A stretch of DNA of 5,068 nt from JAVBQU01 sp031548675 (lineage in GTDB: Bacteria > Bacteroidota > Bacteroidia > Bacteroidales > P3): NCBI GenBank assembly GCA_031548675.1, contig JAVBQU010000140.1, positions 1 through 5,068 on the forward strand. The letters are read 5' to 3'. The notes beneath the pieces are model-generated. The model worked only from the letters and a program-made list of their open reading frames with translations. It did not search any database and was not told the origin of the DNA. Positions 1 to 5,068 of this stretch are shown here, one piece after another. The position numbers were made by a program, and so were the translations under genes. How positions within the stretch are numbered: the stretch's first letter is position 1; each line of letters begins with the position of its first letter.

Positions 1-730
1 TTACAGCAGGATTGTATATTTTATCTATTTCTTTAGATGTAATGCTCGCCGGATTTTTTTTACCGGCTAAGGGGAAAGTAGTAATACGGGCATGGTTAGC
101 GTGTCCGGAAACATACCCATCAGGAATCAAACGGGCAACCCATACTGCACCTTTATTAGCATTGGATTTTACTCCTTTTTTATCTGTTACCATTTTGGTT
201 CCTTTGCCTATCATTTCTAAAATCCAAACCTCGTTAGGGTCTGCAATAGAAAATGATTCGCCAGAACTTGCATAGCCGTAAGTTTCTACCAATTTACAGA
301 AAGTGTAAATTGCTTCACGAGCTGTTTTGGCACGTTGCAAAGTGATATAAATTAAACTTCCGTAATCAATCAAACCGGTTGTATCTGCTAAATTTTCGCG
401 TCCGCCATAGGTAGTTTCGCCTATCGCAAGCTGATATTCGTTCATATTACCAACTACATTGTAAGTTTGGCGGGCTTGTGGAATTTTTCCCAGATATTTA
501 CCTGAATCCCATTCATAAATATCCAACATAGAACCTTCGGAGTAAGTGCGTGCAGGAAAATGATATAAATCGCCATATAATACATGCGAATCGGCAGCAT
601 AACTTACCATTACAGAACCATCTTTCGAAGCACCTTTGGTTACGATAAAATTGGTGCAAGCTTTTGAAGGCATTGCCATTCCTGCTATCAAACAAGCAGT
701 AAAACCCAACATACGAATTTGTTTCTTCAT
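1..730 (-). CDS. Secreted C69-family dipeptidase (PepD-like), N-terminal part, cut by window edge
   Basis: The minus-strand frame opens with ATG at 730-728 and stays open to the left edge, giving 243 residues with no stop. It begins with a signal peptide (MKKQIRMLGF, then a hydrophobic stretch to about residue 20) ending in P-S-K-A, directly followed by Cys25 in ACTNFIV. This Cys, with the downstream KGASKDGS, fits the N-terminal-nucleophile cysteine of C69 (formerly U34) dipeptidases, which cleave dipeptides. Further family-like blocks are NMNEYQLAIGETTYGGR (residues 95-111), ESFSIADPNEVWILEMIGKG (158-177) and GHANHARITTF (209-219). Members are usually well over 450 residues, so roughly half is missing here. 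The likely site of action is the periplasm or cell surface, in peptide nutrition. The ATG is chosen because it gives a complete signal peptide and lies about 40 nt downstream of a strong promoter match. The gene is divergent from the lipid genes. The family call is secure; substrate specificity cannot be read. Confidence 0.9.
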   Translation of the reverse strand, partial: MKKQIRMLGFTACLIAGMAMPSKACTNFIVTKGASKDGSVMVSYAADSHVLYGDLYHFPARTYSEGSMLDIYEWDSGKYLGKIPQARQTYNVVGNMNEYQLAIGETTYGGRENLADTTGLIDYGSLIYITLQRAKTAREAIYTFCKLVETYGYASSGESFSIADPNEVWILEMIGKGTKMVTDKKGVKSNANKGAVWVARLIPDGYVSGHANHARITTFPLAGKKNPASITSKEIDKIYNPAV

Positions 731-770
731 ACTTTTATATTGATTAAAATAAATATTTTTGATACCGTTA

Positions 771-801
771 CAAAAGTACGCTTTTTTTATGAATGGGCAA
801 A
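771..801 (-). promoter_or_regulatory. Bacteroidetes-type promoter for the dipeptidase gene
   Basis: Read on the minus strand, TTTG lies at 801-798 and TACTTTTG at 778-771, separated by 19 nt. This fits the Bacteroidetes primary sigma consensus (TTTG or TTG, 17-23 nt, TAnnTTTG) at every specified base. Transcription would start near 764, leaving an AT-rich leader of about 35 nt before the ATG at 730. The match is seen directly; the start site is inferred. Confidence 0.75.
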
Positions 802-810
802 TGACAATAC

Positions 811-837
811 ATTTTCTATTTCTGAAATGGAGAAAAT
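811..837. repeat. Imperfect inverted repeat between the divergent promoters, possible operator
   Basis: The left half is ATTTTCT (811-817) followed by ATTTC (818-822). The right half is GAAAT (824-828), two extra G bases, then AGAAAAT (831-837). All twelve bases of one arm pair with the other, interrupted only by the GG bulge and a one-base centre. The centre is too tight for a normal RNA hairpin at its tip, so a protein-binding dyad is more plausible than a terminator. It lies just upstream of the -33 element of the leftward promoter and about 28 nt upstream of the rightward -7 box. No regulator is identified, and in AT-rich DNA chance remains possible. Confidence 0.35.
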
Positions 838-864
838 CTTCGATGCCAATTAAATTATTATCCT

Positions 865-872
865 TACTTTTG
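865..872 (+). promoter_or_regulatory. Candidate -7 box for the rightward lipid genes
   Basis: TACTTTTG matches TAnnTTTG exactly and is identical to the -7 box of the divergent dipeptidase promoter. No good TTG or TTTG lies 17-23 nt upstream; the nearest resemblance is TTCG at 839-842. The promoter may therefore be weak or activator-dependent. A start near 880 would leave about 32 nt before ATG 912 but only about 11 nt before the alternative TTG at 891, which favours the ATG. Confidence 0.5.
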
Positions 873-911
873 CCGCTCAAAAGTTGACGTTTGCAACATA
901 AAATATTATTT

Positions 912-1505
912 ATGCAGAATTCTCAACCCAAAAAGGAAAATCTATTTACCATTCCTAATTTTCTATCTGCCTACAGGCTTTTGGCTTTTCCTTGGATACT
1001 ATACCTTGCCTTAACCCAACAAGAAAATTTATTTGCTATTTTTCTGATAATAAATCTTATCACTGATGTTTTGGATGGATTTATTGCCAGAAATTTTAAT
1101 ATGCAGACTGAATTTGGTTCCCGTTTAGATTCTATTGCTGATGTCGGAACTTATGTATTGGCTTTTTTAGGCGTATTTATGTTTAAGTTTACAGAGTTTC
1201 AGCCCTATATTTGGGCTCTTTATCTCTTTATCGGGGTGTTTCTTACTTTACATCTGCTTTCTTTAATTAAGTTTAAACGCTTTTCAAGCTTTCATTTATA
1301 TTCGATGAAAATAGGCGGATATATACAAGGCGCTTTTTTCTTGGTATTATTTGCCAAAGGTTTTTATCCTGCATTTTTTTATTTTATGATTGCATGGGGA
1401 ATACTCGCGTTTTGCGAACATATAAGCATTCAATTATTATCTAAGAGTTTGAAGTCAAATGTAAAAGGCTTGTATTGGGTTTTGAAAAACAAGAAAGAAA
1501 ATTAA
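912..1505 (+). CDS. CDP-alcohol phosphatidyltransferase, integral membrane enzyme
   Basis: The product has 197 residues and about six hydrophobic helices (roughly 21-36, 38-53, 79-94, 98-119, 133-150 and 151-175), the normal size and topology for the family. The complete catalytic signature D-x2-D-G-x2-A-R-x8-G-x3-D-x3-D is present: D52, D55, G56, A59, R60, G69, D73 and D77. Enzymes with this motif bind divalent metal and transfer a phosphatidyl group from a CDP-lipid to an alcohol such as glycerol phosphate, serine, inositol or inositol phosphate. The acceptor cannot be fixed. The K-x-KT-x2-Q segment that I associate with PgsA is not visible; the corresponding region reads FHLYSMKIGGYIQ (127-139). 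ATG 912 is preferred over an in-frame TTG at 891 because the TTG would lie almost at the predicted transcription start. The stop overlaps the next start in TAATG, so the two genes are almost certainly translated together. The family is certain; the exact product is open. Confidence 0.88.
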   Translation: MQNSQPKKENLFTIPNFLSAYRLLAFPWILYLALTQQENLFAIFLIINLITDVLDGFIARNFNMQTEFGSRLDSIADVGTYVLAFLGVFMFKFTEFQPYIWALYLFIGVFLTLHLLSLIKFKRFSSFHLYSMKIGGYIQGAFFLVLFAKGFYPAFFYFMIAWGILAFCEHISIQLLSKSLKSNVKGLYWVLKNKKEN

Positions 1506-2884
1506 TGAACTTATCTTTATATCTTATACTGTGCGGACTTTGTTTAATTGGAGGCATTTTTCAAATATTTACGCACATAAAAAAGCAGAAAAACATTGAA
1601 GAACGTAAGCAGGATTGGCTCAAATTCATTGTTTATTGTGTTATAATCAATACCCTTGCTTTGTGTATCTGGAAATTCCCTCATGCCTTTCCTGTACTCT
1701 GTTCAAGTATTGTTTTAGCAGGATTCGTAGAATTCATTTTTCTGTATAAAAAATTGGGGAAACCCCGTTTTCTAGCCATCTTATGTATTTATGCCTGCTT
1801 AGGTTTTACTTTTGTACAATTCAGCTATTTCAATTCGTCTATTCTATATTTTACCTTATTAGTTACCTGCGTTTTTGATGCTTTCAGCCAACTTTCTGGT
1901 AAGCTTTTCGGTAAACATAAAATGTTTCCCAAGATAAGCCCCAATAAAACTTATGAAGGAGCCTTAGGAGGGATTATTGCTGCTGTTTCTATTGCTTGTA
2001 TATTATCCATGCTGACAGGCAGAAATATTTACGAATCATTATTTTATGGATTTGGAATTGCTGTATTTGCATTTTTAGGGGATTTTTCGGCATCATATCT
2101 GAAACGGCAGGCAGGTATCAAAGATTTCAGCCGGATATTGCCCGGAAATGGCGGTTTTTTAGACAGGTTTGATAGTTTACTTTTTGCCTCTGCATTTATC
2201 TATGCTTGTAAAATGCTTGCTCCTCATATCAATACTGAAATGCTTTTTTGCATTGTTTATTTATTATTCATTTTAGGCGTACTTCTGTTTTGCGAATATC
2301 TGCATCGGAAACAAAATATGGATGTAGAATATACCCGTAAAATTGCCCATACTATTTCTGCAACGTCCACTCTATCCTTTTTATTTTTATTTACAAGTCC
2401 GGTTTATGTTATCATTATAATTGTTTCAGCATTTCTATGCCTATTTATATCCCATCAAAAAAAAGTATTGAAATCCATAGAAGACATCAACCGCAATACT
2501 TACGGCAGTTTTATGATGCCTTTAGGCGTAATCGCAGCTTATTTCAGCATGCTTTATCTGCATCGGCAGGAAGTATATTATACGGCAATTTTAATTTTAG
2601 CTGTCAGCGACCCACTGGCATGTATTATTGGAAAAAATAACAAATCCCTAAAACTAATCCACAATAAAACACTTTGGGGAACCGCCGCATTTTTATTATC
2701 TGCATTTCTGATAAGTATCTGTGTATTATCAAATTTCGAATACAATACCTTAAAAATACTAGTCTACTCTGCAAGTATAGCCTTAGGAGCATCTCTTGCC
2801 GAAATATTTTTTTCTAAAGGCTTTGATAACTTGACTATTCCGGTGTCGATTTTTATAGTATTTTTGTGTCTTCATAATTTATAA
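1505..2884 (+). CDS. Fusion of CdsA-like cytidylyltransferase and dolichol/phytol-kinase-like CTP-dependent lipid kinase
   Basis: This is a 459-residue protein with about 15 hydrophobic segments. The first half (about 1-240) is CdsA-like. It carries VFDAFSQLSGKLFGKHK (123-139), SPNKTYEGALGG (145-156) and the C-terminal signature S197-x-L-K-R-x4-K-D, then PGNGGFLDRFDS (213-224). CdsA makes CDP-diacylglycerol from phosphatidate and CTP. The second half (about 245-459) resembles the SEC59/phytol kinase/DGK1 family, whose studied members use CTP or another nucleotide to phosphorylate lipid alcohols. It has EYTRKIAH (275-282), SDPLACIIGK (368-377), NKTLWGT (387-393) and AEIFFSKGFDNLTIP (432-446). 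Two oddities: Asn215 where CdsA normally has His (PGHGG), and Trp391 where the kinase family usually has Glu (KSxEG). ATG 1505 is chosen over an in-frame TTG at 1475 because it sits in a TAATG stop-start overlap with the preceding gene. The domain calls rest on motif reading; activity of either half is inferred. Confidence 0.8.
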   Translation: MNLSLYLILCGLCLIGGIFQIFTHIKKQKNIEERKQDWLKFIVYCVIINTLALCIWKFPHAFPVLCSSIVLAGFVEFIFLYKKLGKPRFLAILCIYACLGFTFVQFSYFNSSILYFTLLVTCVFDAFSQLSGKLFGKHKMFPKISPNKTYEGALGGIIAAVSIACILSMLTGRNIYESLFYGFGIAVFAFLGDFSASYLKRQAGIKDFSRILPGNGGFLDRFDSLLFASAFIYACKMLAPHINTEMLFCIVYLLFILGVLLFCEYLHRKQNMDVEYTRKIAHTISATSTLSFLFLFTSPVYVIIIIVSAFLCLFISHQKKVLKSIEDINRNTYGSFMMPLGVIAAYFSMLYLHRQEVYYTAILILAVSDPLACIIGKNNKSLKLIHNKTLWGTAAFLLSAFLISICVLSNFEYNTLKILVYSASIALGASLAEIFFSKGFDNLTIPVSIFIVFLCLHNL

Positions 2885-2892
2885 TATTTTTC
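2859..2892 (+). promoter_or_regulatory. Two overlapping candidate promoter boxes ahead of the rel gene
   Basis: TATTTTTG at 2859-2866, inside the end of the upstream gene, matches TAnnTTTG exactly but has TTG only at a 25-nt spacing (2831-2833). A second arrangement uses TTTG at 2863-2866, an 18-nt spacer and TATTTTTC at 2885-2892, which misses only the final G. Either would allow rel its own transcript with a leader of roughly 45-70 nt. With only 59 bp between the genes and no visible terminator hairpin, read-through from the lipid genes is also likely. Such boxes arise easily in AT-rich DNA. Confidence 0.35.
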
Positions 2893-2943
2893 AAACCATA
2901 TTCCACACATAAACGTTTAACAACACAGACATTTACTGAATAT

Positions 2944-5068
2944 ATGTACATTATCGACGAAGAAAACGAGAAGAAGGAAATCATAAAACGTTACAAACGT
3001 ATTTTTTTGAATTGGAAAACTCCAATTACAACCGAAGACCGGTGGATGATACGGAAAGCTTTTAACCTAGCCGTTACTGCCCACAAAGATACACGCCGGA
3101 AAAGCGGAGAACCTTATATCTATCATCCCTTGGAAGTGGCACGTATTGTCGTGGACGAAATCGGTTTAGGTAAAACTTCTGTTATTTGTGCATTGCTCCA
3201 CGATGTTGTTGAAGATACAGATTACACATTGGCAGATATGGAGCAGATTTTCGGACCTAAGGTCGCGGCTATTATTGACGGATTAACGAAAATGAGTGGC
3301 TATTTTGGTCCTGAAACCTTGAGCGAAACTATTGACTCGCCGACAGAACCTATTTCGCTGCAAAAAACTTCTTTTCAGAAGATGCTGCTGTCTTTTACCG
3401 ATGATGCAAGGGTACTGCTTATCAAATTTGCCGACCGTTTGCACAACATGCGTACTTTGGATGCGATGAAAAGGGATAAACAGCTCAAAATAGCTTCCGA
3501 AACCAATTTTTTATACGCACCCTTAGCTCACCGTTTAGGTTTATATGCCATAAAAACAGAATTAGAAGACCTTTCTTTCAAATATTTAGAGCCTGAAAAA
3601 TACGCCCAAATAGAATCTAAACTAAAAGAAACCGAAGCAGAACGCGAAGCCGTAATAGAGGAATTTACAAAACCTATCCGTACCATATTAGACGAAGAAC
3701 GCTATTCATATACCATCGCAGGCAGGGTAAAATCTATTTACTCTATCTATAATAAGATGCAGAATAAAGGGCTGCCTTTCGAAGAAATCTATGATATTTT
3801 TGCGATTCGTATTGTCTTCGATATTACCACCGATCCTATCATCGAAAAGAAAGCCTGTTTTAATATATATTCCATAGTCACTTCGCTTTACAAGCCTAAC
3901 CCTGAACGTTTCCGCGATTGGGTTTCTACACCCAAATCGAATGGGTACGAAGCTCTGCATACTACCGTAATGGAAAAGGGTAAGTGGATTGAAGTCCAAA
4001 TCCGAAGCAAGCGTATGGACGAAATAGCCGAGAAAGGCTATGCTGCCCACTGGAAGTACAAAGGCATTGTAGAAAATGAAAGCCGAACCGATAAATGGTT
4101 GAACGAATTGCGGGATGTTCTGCAAAATCCCGATGCAGTTAATCTGGATGCCAAAGATTTGGTAGCCCGTTTCCTGACCGACGAAATTTCCGTATTTACC
4201 CCCAAAGGAACTCAGATAACTTTACCTGCCAAAGCCACTGTATTAGATTTTGCAAACGCTGTGCATACCGAATTGGGACATACAACCATAGGAGCAAAAG
4301 TTGATTATCAGTTAGTATCTATAAATCATCCCCTAAAAAACGGGGAGCAGGTCGAAATTATTACTTCTGCTAAACAAACCCCTACCGAAGAATGGCTAAG
4401 TTATGTAGTAACAGCAAGGGCTAAGGATAAAATTAAAGTCTTTTTAAAAGAACAAAAACGAAATTACCGTCATCAAGGAGAAGAAATACTCAAAAACCTG
4501 TTCGCCGAATTAAATTTGGAATATACGCCTCACAATGTAAATCTACTAAGGGAGTATCTACAGTGTGCCACAGCCGAAGATTTATTCTATCAGGTTTGCA
4601 CCCGGAAAAGCATGCCTGAATACCTAAAACGGGTATTCAACATAGAACAGCGAAGACCTACTTTTTTGGGTATCGGCATTCCGTTTGTTCGCAAACGTAT
4701 TGTAAGAGGTAAAGAAGAACCGCAAAAAACCCTGACAGAGCAATTATACGAACAGCTTAAAAACAAACCCGAATCTATCAGCTTGGGCGATTCTAATACG
4801 GATATACATTATCAAACCGCTACATGCTGCAATCCCTTGCCGGGAGACGATGTTGTGGGTATTGTTACAGCCAAGGGGCTGGATGTCCACCGCACAAGCT
4901 GCCCCAATGCCATCAGTATCATGTCTCAGCATGGAGGGCGGATTGTAAAAGCCAAATGGCGGGCAGAAGGCGAAAGCGTACAGTTTTTAACCGGATTGCT
5001 GGTAAAAGGCACAGATGATAAAGGAGTTATACTTTCGATAGTAAATGTAATTTCCGAACAGCGGAAGA
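2944..5068 (+). CDS. Bifunctional (p)ppGpp synthetase/hydrolase of the RelA/SpoT family, C-terminus cut by window edge
   Basis: The frame opens at ATG 2944 and gives 708 residues to the edge; the usual length is about 730-750, so only the end is missing. Domains in order: HD hydrolase (about 36-195) with RRKSGEPYIYHP (H61), HDVVEDT (H86, D87, E90, D91) and FADRLHNMRT (D164), all the residues expected of an active hydrolase; synthetase (about 250-373) with GRVKSIYSIYNKM (260-272), RFRD (322-325), SNGYEALHTT (332-341) and E350 in EVQIR; TGS (about 412-474); a helical region; a conserved-cysteine/zinc-finger-like segment with CC at 628-629 and HRTSC to C653; and the start of an ACT domain from about 677. 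RFRD is the basic RxKD-type motif of bifunctional Rel enzymes rather than the acidic ExDD of RelA. The enzyme makes and degrades the (p)ppGpp alarmone in the cytoplasm in response to starvation, at the ribosome and through its C-terminal domains. It lies 59 bp after the lipid fusion gene on the same strand. No frameshift is seen. Confidence 0.95.
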   Translation, partial: MYIIDEENEKKEIIKRYKRIFLNWKTPITTEDRWMIRKAFNLAVTAHKDTRRKSGEPYIYHPLEVARIVVDEIGLGKTSVICALLHDVVEDTDYTLADMEQIFGPKVAAIIDGLTKMSGYFGPETLSETIDSPTEPISLQKTSFQKMLLSFTDDARVLLIKFADRLHNMRTLDAMKRDKQLKIASETNFLYAPLAHRLGLYAIKTELEDLSFKYLEPEKYAQIESKLKETEAEREAVIEEFTKPIRTILDEERYSYTIAGRVKSIYSIYNKMQNKGLPFEEIYDIFAIRIVFDITTDPIIEKKACFNIYSIVTSLYKPNPERFRDWVSTPKSNGYEALHTTVMEKGKWIEVQIRSKRMDEIAEKGYAAHWKYKGIVENESRTDKWLNELRDVLQNPDAVNLDAKDLVARFLTDEISVFTPKGTQITLPAKATVLDFANAVHTELGHTTIGAKVDYQLVSINHPLKNGEQVEIITSAKQTPTEEWLSYVVTARAKDKIKVFLKEQKRNYRHQGEEILKNLFAELNLEYTPHNVNLLREYLQCATAEDLFYQVCTRKSMPEYLKRVFNIEQRRPTFLGIGIPFVRKRIVRGKEEPQKTLTEQLYEQLKNKPESISLGDSNTDIHYQTATCCNPLPGDDVVGIVTAKGLDVHRTSCPNAISIMSQHGGRIVKAKWRAEGESVQFLTGLLVKGTDDKGVILSIVNVISEQRK

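Noticed and set aside
12..695. Short open frames at 12-275 (plus) and 513-695 (minus)
   Set aside because: Both are out-of-frame shadows of the C69 dipeptidase gene, which is open from 730 to the left edge.
754..761. Plus-strand TATTTTTG resembling a -7 box
   Set aside because: There is no TTG or TTTG at 17-23 nt upstream, and it lies within the leader of the opposite gene, so it is probably a chance AT-rich match.
891..911. TTG at 891 as start of the phosphatidyltransferase
   Set aside because: It would sit about 11 nt after the predicted transcription start and adds residues that match nothing; ATG 912 fits the leader and the family's N-terminus better.
1475..1504. TTG at 1475 as start of the fusion gene
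   Set aside because: It would overlap the upstream gene by 31 nt, while ATG 1505 makes a standard TAATG coupling.
2437..2640. 67-codon plus-strand frame
   Set aside because: It is an internal shadow of the fusion gene in another frame, with no leader or family resemblance.
2910..2919. Ten-base palindrome TAAACGTTTA in the rel leader
   Set aside because: It is short and has no spaced partner or loop; a chance match is likely in AT-rich DNA. It could be revisited if conserved in relatives.
3706..4125. Open frame of 139 codons on the minus strand
   Set aside because: It lies wholly inside the well-supported rel gene and antisense to its synthetase domain; the translation shows no recognisable domain.
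4744..5018. Short open frames on both strands near the right edge
   Set aside because: They lie inside the conserved-cysteine and ACT part of rel, whose frame is intact; the alternative translations resemble nothing known.

Overview
The window is AT-rich DNA that looks like Bacteroidetes, most likely order Bacteroidales. The evidence is the promoter style (TTTG, 17-23 nt spacer, TAnnTTTG), AT-rich leaders with no clear Shine-Dalgarno sequence, and protein sequences whose wording resembles Bacteroidales homologues as I remember them. No species can be named from this sequence alone.

Layout. Positions 1-730, minus strand: the N-terminal 243 residues of a secreted family C69 dipeptidase (PepD type), which runs off the left edge. 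Positions 731-911: a divergent intergenic region with a well-matched Bacteroidetes promoter for the dipeptidase, an oppositely oriented -7 box of identical sequence for the rightward genes, and an imperfect inverted repeat between them. Positions 912-1505, plus strand: a six-helix membrane CDP-alcohol phosphatidyltransferase with an intact catalytic signature. Positions 1505-2884, plus strand: a 459-residue polytopic protein that overlaps the previous gene by one base (TAATG) and appears to fuse a CdsA-type phosphatidate cytidylyltransferase to a dolichol/phytol/diacylglycerol-kinase-type CTP-dependent lipid kinase. Positions 2944-5068, plus strand: a long RelA/SpoT-family (p)ppGpp synthetase/hydrolase, complete except for the end of its C-terminal ACT domain, which runs off the right edge.

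How the genes may work together. The two lipid genes together encode three consecutive kinds of chemistry: CTP-dependent phosphorylation of a lipid alcohol, CTP-dependent activation to a CDP-lipid, and transfer of the lipid phosphate to an alcohol acceptor. A simple reading is a compact route from diacylglycerol (or a prenol) to a phospholipid head-group product. This is the most interesting part of the window, and two signature positions in the fused enzyme depart from the usual motifs. The Rel protein follows after 59 bp and may be partly co-transcribed, but it is an ordinary housekeeping stringent-response enzyme. I see no RNA genes, CRISPR, insertion sequences or defence genes.
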